Positions 42,824 through 51,285 of a stretch of 64,000 nt of DNA are shown in pieces (position 1 is the stretch's first letter; each line of letters opens with the position of its first letter). The DNA is from CAZSLO01 sp964608025 (lineage in GTDB: Bacteria; Chloroflexota; Dehalococcoidia; Lucifugimonadales; CAJWER01). Below the pieces are notes generated by a model, which was not told the origin of the DNA, made no database searches, and worked only from the letters and a program-made list of their open reading frames with translations. Made by a program: the position numbers and the translations under genes. The DNA lies in NCBI GenBank assembly GCA_964608025.1, contig CAZSLO010000014.1:62001-126000 (forward strand). The letters are read 5' to 3'.

Positions 42824-44155
42824 TTACGTCACAAATCTCCTAAAAGGCTCGCGCTTCGGATCTACATCTAGCAGGTTGTCAAGTTCACCCTCCAAGGCCC
42901 TCTGAACGACCTTGAATGTGTCCTCCGCGGCGTCGGCGGTCCGTTGTATATCCTCATCGGTGTGGGCCAGCGTAGGCGTAAAACCAATATTGCAATGTAT
43001 ACCACGTCGCGCCATTTCTTGAATGAACAACGTATTGACCTTAGGCATTAAAGAATCATCTGGTAGATCGAAGTTCACCGCGCATCTATAGTGCCATCCC
43101 CTAACATTGGCCGGGACTCCTACCGAATCTATTGCTCCTTGCATAGCAGTACGCATCTTTTCCCCCAGCAATTCAAATTCTGAGACAGATTTACGGTTCT
43201 TCAACTCGTTGATTGTTGCTAGTGACGCCGCCAGACCGACATTATCGCTCCAGTATGAACTTGAAATAAACATTCGTCCCGCCAATTCCATTACGTCCCT
43301 AGAGCCAACAACAACCCCCATAGGAAATCCGTTGCTTATCGCCTTAGCAAAAACAGACATATCGGGCGTTACGCCAGTGTATTCCTGAATACCACCTATC
43401 CTTGTGCGCCAGCCACAAGATACTTCATCGAAAATAAGTATGGCATCGTTGGCTCGAACAATTTGTTGCACACCCTCAAGATAGCCTTCAGGCGGTATAC
43501 CCGAGCGAAGAGGCTCCATCATCACAGCCGCAACCTCGCCCTTATTCTCTTCAAATAATTGTTCTAAGTTATTGAGATCCCCATATGTGAAGGGCAGTGC
43601 AGTACCCGCCAGAATCTTTGGAACTCCAATTGGCTCGATCCCGGTAATAGGAAATTCACCAGTGTCAGGGTCAGCTAGATAGTTAACCGATTGGTACCAG
43701 TCATGCCATCCGTGGTATCCAGAAAAGAGTATCTTGTCGCGTCCCGTGTTACCCCTGGCAATTTTAATCGCAACCGTGCACGCCTCTCCTCCACCCTTAC
43801 AATAGCGAACCATTTCTGCACTTGGGATAGTATCGACAAGTAATTCCGCAAGCTCGACTTCCATGGGGCTATTAACGGTGAAAAGGCTACTGTCGTCTAT
43901 CTGTTGTTTAACAGCACTGTTAACAACCTCATCTGCGTGCCCGAGTATCACAGCGCTTACACAATTCACCCAATCAATATACTCATTCCCATCGACATCT
44001 AAAAAACGTGACCCTTTGGCATGCTCTGCATAAACAGGACTAACGCCCTCTGCAAACTGACTTGCACGCCGACTCACTAGCTGTGTCTTACCAGGAATAA
44101 GTTCACCGGCTCTCTCATAAAGCTCCATCGATTTTTTGGCTCTTTCATCAATCAT
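42824..44155 (-). CDS. Class III aminotransferase (glutamate-1-semialdehyde aminomutase-like)
   Basis: The 443-aa PLP enzyme is of the class III/HemL-like group. FLDVDGNEYIDWVNCVSAVILGH (about 51-73), YCKGGGEACTVAIKIAR (about 118-134), SGYHGWHDWY (about 145-154), FDEVSCGWR (Asp 243), and the PLP-Lys SVFAKAISNGFPMG (K271) are all present. It could be a true glutamate-1-semialdehyde aminomutase of haem synthesis or, as GGEACT is typical of other relatives, an omega-type aminotransferase of catabolism. ATG 44155 has AAGGAG 9 nt upstream; the upstream in-frame extension is not family-like. No haem genes flank it, so catabolism is a fair guess. Confidence 0.8.
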   Translation of the reverse strand: MIDERAKKSMELYERAGELIPGKTQLVSRRASQFAEGVSPVYAEHAKGSRFLDVDGNEYIDWVNCVSAVILGHADEVVNSAVKQQIDDSSLFTVNSPMEVELAELLVDTIPSAEMVRYCKGGGEACTVAIKIARGNTGRDKILFSGYHGWHDWYQSVNYLADPDTGEFPITGIEPIGVPKILAGTALPFTYGDLNNLEQLFEENKGEVAAVMMEPLRSGIPPEGYLEGVQQIVRANDAILIFDEVSCGWRTRIGGIQEYTGVTPDMSVFAKAISNGFPMGVVVGSRDVMELAGRMFISSSYWSDNVGLAASLATINELKNRKSVSEFELLGEKMRTAMQGAIDSVGVPANVRGWHYRCAVNFDLPDDSLMPKVNTLFIQEMARRGIHCNIGFTPTLAHTDEDIQRTADAAEDTFKVVQRALEGELDNLLDVDPKREPFRRFVT

Positions 44156-44381
44156 TGTTTTGTTCTCCTTGACTGTCCACAGATGAATCCATTCCCAAAT
44201 CTCGCAGCTTAGCGGCAACAATCTTGTTGGCCCAGGGTGAGTTTAGCGCGGAGCTACCAAGGGCACAAGCAACGGTCTGCAACGATGGATGGATGACAAA
44301 ACAGGCTCATCCATTTCACCGTTTATTTCAGACGGTTAATTTACCTTGAGAGCAATAATCTTACTGTGGACCATATATCAA

Positions 44382-45779
44382 TTAGTTGGAAGCAGTTCTA
44401 CCAGATCGTTTGGTTCTAGGGGTACTAATTCTACGTCGTTTATTGCGATAATCTGGTGCCTTTATCCGTATGTGTATAGACACTGAAGGATCCTGAACCC
44501 GCGAGGTTATTGGGTCTAGTTCGTCATCAAAGTTCATCATACTTGTTATAACAGTGGGTAAACGCACATTATGGCGATGGACAATTATCTGATAGAGCTT
44601 TTCAACCGCCCAGTCACTTCTCTGTTCCTTACCAAGATCATCCAGAATAAGCAGAGGGGCATTCTTTACCTCCTCAAACAAGCTGTCATAACGAACTGGG
44701 CTACCCGGCTTAAATGTATAGCGAAGATAATCCATGAGTTCAGGTACGAACGCGAATATCACCGGCTTACCCTGTTCAAGCTGAGTCGCGGCGATAGCAA
44801 CTGCTAAATGAGTCTTCCCTACCCCAGTCTCACCAGATAGAGTCAGCCATCCCTCTGGATCTGCCGCAAAGGCAGTCGCAGCACGGTGTGCTGACTCTAA
44901 ACCTTCCTTCTGACTCGCTGTCGGATTATTACCTCTCAGATCATAACGATCAAAAGTCATCCGTCCAAGCATTCCCGGTTCAATACGGCCTAGCGGACTA
45001 GCAGGCTCAGTACGTTTGGGTTCAATTTCTATTACCTTGCTTAATACGGATGATTGAAGTCGAGTAGCAATATATTGGTCCAGTGCAGAAAGGGATACCG
45101 AAGAAGTCACTACAGTGGGCAATTCCATATTGTATCGATGATTAATTATCTGGCCTAATTTCTCCTCGGCCCACGATGTTGTGCTATGGCTTCCTAAACC
45201 ATCCAAAATGAGGATAGGAGTAGATTTTACCTGTTCGAAAAGTTCGCTATAGGCCAAATCACTTGCCGGGCTGAATGTGGAGCGTAAATGATCAAGCAAA
45301 TCAGGTACATGACTAAAGAAAACTACATGGCCTCTTTCTATACATCTATTGCCAATCGCAGCTGCTAAATGGGTTTTACCAGACCCATTGGGGCCAACTA
45401 GTACAAGCCAACCAATCAGCCTATCTCCATAATCTAGAGCAGATTCATATGCGCGAAGATAGCTTTCCTTACTCCCGGCAACCTGTAAATTTTCGATATC
45501 GATGGAATCAAAAGTGAACCGGGACAGGTTACCTAGATTGCTATATTTTAATAAACGTGTGTGTTGATCTTCTTCGATATTTTGGCGCTGACAATCACAC
45601 GCAACAGTACGCCCAAAATCAGGATCGCCGACTGGCGCCTCCAGCGTGAGCCAACCCCGCCCTCCACAGTTCTCACATATATCTATTTGTTCTTCCAAGT
45701 CTGGCAAATCATTAGGTTGTCTATCTCCTAAAGAATTCTTTATAGCCAGTCGTCTTAGAATCTCTCCCAGATCTTCCAT
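44382..45779 (-). CDS. Tandem-AAA+ DnaC/DnaI-like helicase-loader ATPase
   Basis: The 465-aa protein carries a zinc-binding-like N-terminus (C35-x2-C38 and C61-x-C63) and two DnaC/DnaI-like AAA+ modules. Module 1 has Walker A GPNGSGKTH (129-137) and Walker B LILDGLG (190-196), lacking the second acidic residue. Module 2 has Walker A GETGVGKTH (316-324) and an intact LILDDLG (377-383). Both share motifs around SHVPDLLDHLRSTFSP and AFVPELMDYLRYTFKP, so an internal duplication is likely. Ordinary loaders have one module (about 250-330 aa). The C-terminal tail is Lys/Arg-rich. It overlaps dnaD by 59 bp, with the chosen ATG matching family start. It should load DnaB onto origin DNA. Confidence 0.85.
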   Translation of the reverse strand: MEDLGEILRRLAIKNSLGDRQPNDLPDLEEQIDICENCGGRGWLTLEAPVGDPDFGRTVACDCQRQNIEEDQHTRLLKYSNLGNLSRFTFDSIDIENLQVAGSKESYLRAYESALDYGDRLIGWLVLVGPNGSGKTHLAAAIGNRCIERGHVVFFSHVPDLLDHLRSTFSPASDLAYSELFEQVKSTPILILDGLGSHSTTSWAEEKLGQIINHRYNMELPTVVTSSVSLSALDQYIATRLQSSVLSKVIEIEPKRTEPASPLGRIEPGMLGRMTFDRYDLRGNNPTASQKEGLESAHRAATAFAADPEGWLTLSGETGVGKTHLAVAIAATQLEQGKPVIFAFVPELMDYLRYTFKPGSPVRYDSLFEEVKNAPLLILDDLGKEQRSDWAVEKLYQIIVHRHNVRLPTVITSMMNFDDELDPITSRVQDPSVSIHIRIKAPDYRNKRRRISTPRTKRSGRTASN

Positions 45780-46398
45780 CGTCCTTTCCCTCGCGCTCCC
45801 AGCGCTCCAGAATAGCAGCAACGTAACGCCAACTCCTCTTGTTGCTCTTCACCGCTTCTCTAAAAGCCTCTTCAATCCATTCAGATGGGTACTGTTTCTC
45901 CGCATCTTTCAGTTCCTCTGTAATCATTGGATTTAACATGCCTATATTCGCCTCGTATAAGGAGAAAATATTAGGACGATCAAATGGTCCCTCAAATGGT
46001 TCTATCTGGTCAAAAGAAGAAAAAGTGCTTCCATCAATAGTGTTTACCGTCTTCCGACCTGTTTCAGTATTCAGTACAAATACACTGGACTCCGAACCGT
46101 TGGTGCCCAATACTGCCTGCAAGACTGTGCCTCGGTCTATAGCCAACTTCAGTCCCCTAGTGATTGCAGCCTGTGATCCAGAGGTATCATTTGCCAATCC
46201 CCTAGCAAGAATGGGATCTGAGAACAAGTCTGCCTTTGAGACATATCTCGGAAATCCGGTCTTTCCGTGCAAAAGCTTGATAATTCTCAAAGTACACTTT
46301 AGTTCTGCAACATCTTCGATTTGCTCAAGGAGAGGCCCAAACATAGGATCAGGTACAGGCGTAAATCGAACCTTTGGTGGAAATCCCAGGTAACTCAT
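45721..46398 (-). CDS. DnaD-domain replication-initiation protein
   Basis: The 225-aa protein ends with a DnaD C-terminal-like domain: FSLYEANIGMLNPMITEELKDAE (about 145-167), then SEWIEEAFREAVKSNKRSWRYVAAILERWEREG (about 173-205). The YEx-IG and W-x-Y-(V/I)-x-x-IL-x-x-W signature is the DnaD/DnaB-2 pattern of primosomal proteins. The N-terminal half (1-110) holds winged-helix-like elements (AAITRGLKLAIDRGTVLQAVL). ATG at 46398 begins 1 nt past the dnaB stop, with GGGGAG in dnaB's tail, so it is tightly coupled. It likely helps recruit the helicase and loader to DNA. Confidence 0.85.
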   Translation of the reverse strand: MSYLGFPPKVRFTPVPDPMFGPLLEQIEDVAELKCTLRIIKLLHGKTGFPRYVSKADLFSDPILARGLANDTSGSQAAITRGLKLAIDRGTVLQAVLGTNGSESSVFVLNTETGRKTVNTIDGSTFSSFDQIEPFEGPFDRPNIFSLYEANIGMLNPMITEELKDAEKQYPSEWIEEAFREAVKSNKRSWRYVAAILERWEREGKDDGRSGRDSKTTGYKEFFRR

Positions 46399-46399
46399 C

Positions 46400-47779
46400 T
46401 TACGAAAACTCCCCTGCATCCACCGACTGATCAAGGTTCTCAAAACGTACTACATCTTTACGGAAATATAGCGGGACAGTGCCCGTGGGACCATTACGGT
46501 GCTTTGCCACAATTATCTCAGCAACACTCTCCGGATACGCTTCTGTAGGATGTGTTCGTTCCCAATCTTCCCGGTTAGTGTATACATCTTCCCTGTAGAT
46601 GAAAGCGACGACATCTGCGTCCTGTTCAATGCTGCCACTTTCCCTAAGATCGGACAAGATAGGCCTGTGTGAAGGACGCTGTTCCGGTGCTCTACTAAGC
46701 TGGGAACATGCTAGCACAGGGATATCGAGATCCCTCGCAATCCCTTTCAAGGATCGCGAAAAATCTCCCATCTCCTGCACTCGATTATCTATTCTCCTAG
46801 CACTAGAGGACATTAATTGAAGGTAGTCAACAACTAATAGATCCAAGCCTCTCTCTGCCTGAAGACGCCTCGACTTTCCTCGTATTTCAACAACGCCTTG
46901 AATTGGAGTATCGTCAATGTATAGTGGTAGTTCAGACAGCAATCCTATAGCGTCAAAGACCCGGTTTTCTTCACGCTCACTAAGCAATCCAATTCTTAGA
47001 CGGTGGCTGTCTACGTTTGCTTCCCCCGAAATTAGGCGTACAGCAATCTGTTCCGCACTCATCTCGAGGCTGAATATTCCAACATTAGCACCTTGTTCAG
47101 CTGCATGCCGAGCTATATTGAATGCTAGGGTGCTTTTACCAAGACTAGGACGTGCTGCTGCCACTATCATGTCGGATCTTTGCAAACCATTGCCCAGTAG
47201 TTCATCTAATTTCGTGAATCCAGTAGATATGGGAGCTAGATTTTTACCCTGATCAGATTCTAGAGTAGCCGTATCCTCCATATATACGTCCAACACATCA
47301 CGAATGTGTATAAAATCCCGGGTTCCCCGGCCTGAACGCACATTGAAAAGCGCCTCCTCAGCCTGATCTAGCGCTCTTTCTACATCTGAATCACTTTCAT
47401 ATCCTATAGTAGCTATATCACCAGCTGCATTAATGAGTTGTCTCATCACCGAGGTACGCTGAACAATATGTCCATAATGTTCCAGGTGTACAGAGGTCGG
47501 AGTTGATTCAACAGCATGTGTCAAATATGCAGTGCCACCAACGTCTTCTAATCTACCAAGCACTGATAGTTCATGGGCTAAAGAAACCTGATTTATCGCC
47601 TCATCTCGATCAAACAAAGACAAGCATACTTCAAAACACATTCGGTTCTTAGCAATGTAAAAATCAGATGCCCTAAGAAAATGGGTAACCTTGGTGATCG
47701 ACTCCGGATCTACGAGGATAGATCCGATAACGGATTCTTCAGCGTCGGGATCGTGGGGTAAAAGACGATCTACATACAA
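46400..47779 (-). CDS. dnaB: Replicative DNA helicase DnaB
   Basis: The 459-aa helicase unwinds DNA ahead of the replisome with ATP hydrolysis. N-terminal DnaB signature is LLPHDPDAEESVIGSILVDP (about 6-25); RecA-like core has DMIVAAARPSLGKSTLAFNIARH (Walker A about 205-222), LDLLVVDYLQLMSS (Walker B about 312-325), LARDLDIPVLACSQLSRAPEQRP and a C-terminal KHRNGPTGTVPLYFRKDVVRFENL. Length is normal. The start is TTG with only an AAGG-like site. It lies 131 bp downstream of rplI, and its stop is 1 bp before dnaD. No intein is seen. Confidence 0.97.
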   Translation of the reverse strand: MYVDRLLPHDPDAEESVIGSILVDPESITKVTHFLRASDFYIAKNRMCFEVCLSLFDRDEAINQVSLAHELSVLGRLEDVGGTAYLTHAVESTPTSVHLEHYGHIVQRTSVMRQLINAAGDIATIGYESDSDVERALDQAEEALFNVRSGRGTRDFIHIRDVLDVYMEDTATLESDQGKNLAPISTGFTKLDELLGNGLQRSDMIVAAARPSLGKSTLAFNIARHAAEQGANVGIFSLEMSAEQIAVRLISGEANVDSHRLRIGLLSEREENRVFDAIGLLSELPLYIDDTPIQGVVEIRGKSRRLQAERGLDLLVVDYLQLMSSSARRIDNRVQEMGDFSRSLKGIARDLDIPVLACSQLSRAPEQRPSHRPILSDLRESGSIEQDADVVAFIYREDVYTNREDWERTHPTEAYPESVAEIIVAKHRNGPTGTVPLYFRKDVVRFENLDQSVDAGEFS

Positions 47780-47910
47780 CGGAAGGCCTTAATTTATCTT
47801 GGAGTCTATAACGAGTATAAGCAAACTACGACCTCTTCTGGTGTATAACCAGGGTAGTCCTAAGGATCTTCTAGATCTTAGAGCAATAACTCAGCAAGAT
47901 CTACCGACAA

Positions 47911-48525
47911 TTATTCGTCTTGCTGTTTAGAATCGTCTGTCTCTGCAACATCAGCTGGAACCGGGACTTCCACCAAGTTATCACTCTCATCAACTGTTGA
48001 TTCTTCCGCAGAAAGACCTGCATCCTCTGACTGTTCACCTATGTCTTCAAGACTTTCTAAAAATTCTTCAGGTCCCATACCAATCGGATGTACCAACAAG
48101 GTTACGTCTGTCCTGACTTCAGGATGTAACCTTATTTGAACACTATAGGTTCCAGTCTCTCGAATAGATTCTGGTATCTGTATGACTCGTCGATCTATCT
48201 CTCGGCTGGTCATGGAAGCGAGTTTTTCGGCAACAATGGTATTGGTGACAGATCCGTACAACTGGCCACTTGCACCGGCCCGCATTTCAATATCAACACG
48301 GGTTCCGGATAACTCATCTCCAAGGGCCTTCATATCCTTCAAGGTCTTGAGCCGGGTAGATTCTGCTTGCTTTTTAAGTCGGTCAATCCGTTGTAGGGAA
48401 TCTTGTGTAGCAGGGGTAGCTAGATTTTTGGGAATAAGGTAGTTTCGCGCAAACCCGTTTTTTACATTCTTAATATCACCCCCTTGGGCAACACCAGGCA
48501 CATCTTCCAAAAACAATACCTTCAT
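47911..48525 (-). CDS. rplI: Ribosomal protein bL9 with acidic C-terminal extension
   Basis: Ribosomal protein bL9 of the 50S subunit: MKVLFLEDVPGVAQGGDIKNVKNGFARNYLIPKNLA start (about 1-36, split here), the linker helix, and C-terminal domain ending near LVHPIGMGP (about 152). It is 204 aa, versus about 150 for most bacteria. The extra ~50 residues are Asp/Glu/Ser/Val-rich (SLEDIGEQSEDAGLSAEESTVDESDN and a closing DDSKQQDE). ATG has GAGG 7 nt upstream. It is the first gene of rplI-dnaB-dnaD-loader, with a promoter about 130 bp upstream. Confidence 0.96.
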   Translation of the reverse strand: MKVLFLEDVPGVAQGGDIKNVKNGFARNYLIPKNLATPATQDSLQRIDRLKKQAESTRLKTLKDMKALGDELSGTRVDIEMRAGASGQLYGSVTNTIVAEKLASMTSREIDRRVIQIPESIRETGTYSVQIRLHPEVRTDVTLLVHPIGMGPEEFLESLEDIGEQSEDAGLSAEESTVDESDNLVEVPVPADVAETDDSKQQDE

Positions 48526-48653
48526 TTTTCGGCCTCTATCTGTTTAATATGAACAGTAATATTTTAAGCAGTGCATCGCGTAACGGGACAGCGACTTTGT
48601 AGCACCGCAAGATCAACCAGTTGGAACAAGGAGCGGTTTATCGAGATAAATCG

Positions 48654-48682
48654 ATTATAGCATGGGCGAGGATCAGTGGAAA
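48654..48682 (-). promoter_or_regulatory. Promoter for rplI-dnaB operon
   Basis: Minus-strand TTTCCA, 17-bp spacer, and an extended -10 TGCTATAAT (plus-strand ATTATA at 48654-48659). A near-palindrome CGATTTATC/GATAAACCG follows right at the likely start site. A ~120-nt leader precedes rplI. Confidence 0.6.
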
Positions 48683-48739
48683 AACGCCAAATATCACACC
48701 TTATCGCCATATTTTGTTGTACGATGGATACATCTGGCG

Positions 48740-48768
48740 TTGACAAGCTAGGTTACCGAGCCTAAAAT
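48740..48768 (+). promoter_or_regulatory. Promoter for rpsP-khpA-rimM
   Basis: Perfect TTGACA (48740-48745), 17-bp spacer, TAAAAT (48763-48768), about 34 bp before the rpsP ATG. Confidence 0.75.
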
Positions 48769-48801
48769 TTTCATGGTCATGTATGTCTACAGGAATAATT
48801 T

Positions 48802-49056
48802 ATGCTAAGGATTAGATTGAGACGTGTAGGTGGCAAGAAGCAAACAAGCTTCCGGGTGGTAGTAGCAGATTCTAAAGCCGCACGGGATGGTAGTTTCGTT
48901 GAACAAATAGGCCACTACAATCCGAGAACCGAACCCGAGACTGTCAGCATAGACGAAGAGAGAGCGCTCCACTGGCTACGAAACGGAGCGCTGCCAAGTG
49001 AAGCTGTTGAACGAATGCTCAATAACATGGGCACGATGGAGAAAATTAAAGCATGA
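48802..49056 (+). CDS. rpsP: Ribosomal protein bS16
   Basis: Small-subunit ribosomal protein of 84 aa with the bS16 start MLRIRLRRVGGKKQTSFRVVVADSKAARDG, the block VEQIGHYNPRTEP (about 32-44) and DEERALHWLRNGALPSEAVERML. Length is normal. ATG has AGGA about 8 nt upstream, and a clear promoter lies upstream. It overlaps the next gene by 4 bp. Usual neighbours khpA and rimM follow, but trmD and rplS do not. Confidence 0.98.
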   Translation: MLRIRLRRVGGKKQTSFRVVVADSKAARDGSFVEQIGHYNPRTEPETVSIDEERALHWLRNGALPSEAVERMLNNMGTMEKIKA

Positions 49057-49283
49057 TGAAAGATCTAGTTGAATACATAGTCAAATCCATCGCATCTCAT
49101 CCAGATGAAGTAAAAGTCACCGAACTGGGCGAAGATGGTCGCGTAGTACTAAAACTTGAGGTAGCACCTGACGACAAAGGCAAAGTAATAGGCCGCCAAG
49201 GCCGCGTAGCGGAGTCCATTCGCACACTACTTAGGGTCGCTGCCGTAAAACAAGGAACTCGTGCTATGCTAGAGATCGTATAG
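49053..49283 (+). CDS. khpA: KH-domain RNA-binding protein KhpA
   Basis: A 76-aa single KH-domain protein. It shows DLVEYIVKSIASHPDEVKV (about 3-21), the GXXG-containing DDKGKVIGRQGRVAESIRTLLRVAAVKQG (about 38-67) and a final strand. KhpA (YlqC) binds RNA with KhpB and affects cell division, envelope growth and translation. The ATGATG start overlaps the rpsP stop (TGA inside). It belongs to the rpsP-khpA-rimM block. Confidence 0.95.
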   Translation: MMKDLVEYIVKSIASHPDEVKVTELGEDGRVVLKLEVAPDDKGKVIGRQGRVAESIRTLLRVAAVKQGTRAMLEIV

Positions 49284-49309
49284 CGCAGCTAGACTCCTCT
49301 CAACACCAT

Positions 49310-49816
49310 TTGCCAACCAAGTCGTTAACTGGGAAAGTCGCTGTCGGTAAAGTTTCCGGTGCATGGGGCCTACGCGGGCACCTAAAGATCTTCCCTCTAA
49401 CAGACAACCCAAACAGGTTCTCAAAAAACAGCCGTCTAGAAATAGATGATCTGGTAGTAATCGTGCAATCGGTACAGCAATCGAAAAAACACCTCATCAT
49501 AAAATTCGATTGTGTGAATAACCGTACGGAATCCGAGGACCTACACGGCTCCCTTGTGACGGTACCAGAAGAGCAAATTGGCCCACCCCCTGAAGGATCT
49601 TATTATCACTACCAAATAGTGGGCATGGAAGTTTTCATAGAAGACGGAACAAGTCTTGGTCAAGTCACTGAGATTCTCTCTACCGGGAGCAACGATGTCT
49701 ATCTTGTTCGGGACCACAGGCGCAACGAGACACTCGTGCCCGCATTAGAAGACATTTTAATCAAAGTAGATGTTGCACGAAAGAAGATGGTTGTTCGACT
49801 CCCTGAAACTATTTGA
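49310..49816 (+). CDS. rimM: 16S rRNA processing protein RimM
   Basis: The 168-aa ribosome-maturation factor binds the 30S head via bS19 and helps 16S rRNA processing. The N-terminal RimM domain is VAVGKVSGAWGLRGHLKIFPLTDNPNRF (about 9-36, shown in parts), and the PRC-barrel domain starts at EGSYYHYQIVGMEVF (about 94-108) and ends VPALEDILIKVDVARKKMVVRLPE. The start is TTG with no clear ribosome site and 26 bp after khpA; this assignment of the first residue is uncertain. The gene closes the small operon. Confidence 0.93.
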   Translation: MPTKSLTGKVAVGKVSGAWGLRGHLKIFPLTDNPNRFSKNSRLEIDDLVVIVQSVQQSKKHLIIKFDCVNNRTESEDLHGSLVTVPEEQIGPPPEGSYYHYQIVGMEVFIEDGTSLGQVTEILSTGSNDVYLVRDHRRNETLVPALEDILIKVDVARKKMVVRLPETI

Positions 49817-49920
49817 TGGTTTTCCGATTCTTTATCTCCTCTCACAACACATATTCCATACTATCTAGATTCTCGTCTCTATTAAGTCCCAGGGATAACC
49901 TCAGCAGTGAAACCTTGTCT

Positions 49921-49950
49921 TTGACCACTCCAGAACCACAATGCTAGAAT
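49921..49950 (+). promoter_or_regulatory. Promoter for yebC-ruvC-ruvA operon
   Basis: TTGACC (49921-49926), 18-bp spacer with an extended TG, TAGAAT (49945-49950). It is about 40 bp before the YebC-family ATG. Confidence 0.7.
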
Positions 49951-49990
49951 CCTATTATCTCTGTGAACCGCATCGTACTGGAGCCTAGGG

Positions 49991-50749
49991 ATGTCTGGTC
50001 ACTCTAAATGGTCAACAATCAAGCATGGCAAAGCTGTCACCGACGCCCGTCGTGGCAAACTTTTCACCAAACTCGCAAAAGAGATCATAGTCGCTGTCCG
50101 TGAAGGCGGCGCCGATGCTGATTCGAATTTCCGACTACGCTTGGCGATCCAGAGGGCTAAAGACAACAACATGCCTTCTAGCAACGTAGAACGTGCCATC
50201 AACCGTGCTACGGGATCGGATTCTGACGGCACACGCATGGAAGAAGTAACCTACGAAGGGTACGGACCTGGTGGTACTGCAATCTTACTCCAAACACTTA
50301 CTGATAATAGAAACAGAACGGTTTCTGATGTGAGATCAACTTTCACCAAACTTGGGGGTAATCTAGCTGAAGCGGGGGCCGTTGCGTGGCAATTTGAACA
50401 AAAGGGTATGGTAGTAGTGGGATCAACTGGGGATCACGATGAACTGACCCTAGCAGCCATAGATGCCGGTGCAGATGATTTCGAGACTATTGACTCCAAC
50501 CTACATGCCTATTCTTCTCCTGAAATACTAGAAAAACTTAGAAAAAGCCTCGTTGAATATGGGGCAGAGATTCAGTCAACAGAACTGACAATGGTACCCA
50601 AAAACACAGTCCCCCTGGATGAGAAGACCGCAAAACAGGCATTAAACCTACTCGATCAACTAGAAGAATTAGATGACACACAGAAAATCTTTTCGAATGC
50701 CGATTTCACTGATGAAATCCTTGCCCGCTATGGAAACGACGGCGATTAG
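49991..50749 (+). CDS. YebC/TACO1-family regulatory protein
   Basis: The 252-aa YebC family protein begins MSGHSKWSTIKHGKAVTDARRGKLFTKLAKEI (typical first 30 residues, split here), with NMPSSNVERAIN (about 56-67), YEGYGPGGTAILLQTLTDN (about 85-103) and GAVAWQFEQKGMV. These proteins act in translation of polyproline motifs or in transcription regulation. They are usually beside ruvC-ruvA-ruvB, as here, which supports the operon with ruvC (38 bp downstream). ATG has GGAG 9 nt upstream, and a promoter lies further upstream. Confidence 0.95.
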   Translation: MSGHSKWSTIKHGKAVTDARRGKLFTKLAKEIIVAVREGGADADSNFRLRLAIQRAKDNNMPSSNVERAINRATGSDSDGTRMEEVTYEGYGPGGTAILLQTLTDNRNRTVSDVRSTFTKLGGNLAEAGAVAWQFEQKGMVVVGSTGDHDELTLAAIDAGADDFETIDSNLHAYSSPEILEKLRKSLVEYGAEIQSTELTMVPKNTVPLDEKTAKQALNLLDQLEELDDTQKIFSNADFTDEILARYGNDGD

Positions 50750-50787
50750 TCTCTAACATGACAAGAAGAAATACCTGAGGAATCGAT

Positions 50788-51279
50788 TTGCGTGTCTTGG
50801 GAATTGATCCTGGAACTTACAAAATGGGGATAGGGGTAGTCTCGTCTAATGGTTCGAGCATGACTATGGACTATTTAGACATATTGAGCCCAAGTCGAAA
50901 GTATCCTCTCCCAAAACGACTGGGCCTTATCTATGAAGAACTGTCTCGCATAGTAAAAGATTGGAGTCCCGGTGAAGTAGCAATAGAGGAGCCATTTGCT
51001 GGGCAGAACATAAAAGCAGCCATGGCTATAGGTCAAGCCCAGGCAGTAGCAATGGTAGTCGCCTCTAGGAACGATATCCCTGTGTCCAGCTACGCCCCTA
51101 GATCAGTAAAGCAAGCAGTAACTGACTACGGAGGTAGCTCCAAGGAACAGGTTCAAGCAATGATCCGCGTTCTTCTAGAACTTGAAGCGACCCCATCTAG
51201 CGACGCCGCCGATGCCCTAGCAGTGGCAATATGCCACATCAATTCGAGTGATATCGGTCGTTTAAACATACATGAGTAA
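50788..51279 (+). CDS. ruvC: Holliday-junction resolvase RuvC
   Basis: The 163-aa endonuclease cleaves Holliday junctions guided by RuvAB. RVLGIDPGTYKMGIGVV (Asp7 first metal ligand, about 2-18), AIEEPFAGQNIKAAMAIGQAQA (Glu near 69), and SSDAADALAVAICH (Asp pair near 139-142) are the catalytic acidic residues. Length is normal. TTG start follows GAGG 7 nt upstream. It is 6 bp before ruvA. No ruvB lies in this operon. Confidence 0.97.
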   Translation: MRVLGIDPGTYKMGIGVVSSNGSSMTMDYLDILSPSRKYPLPKRLGLIYEELSRIVKDWSPGEVAIEEPFAGQNIKAAMAIGQAQAVAMVVASRNDIPVSSYAPRSVKQAVTDYGGSSKEQVQAMIRVLLELEATPSSDAADALAVAICHINSSDIGRLNIHE

Positions 51280-51285
51280 ATCTCT

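Noticed and set aside
45839..46393. 184-codon plus-strand frame opposite dnaD
   Set aside because: It is antisense to a DnaD-domain gene with clear motifs and has no site or family features.
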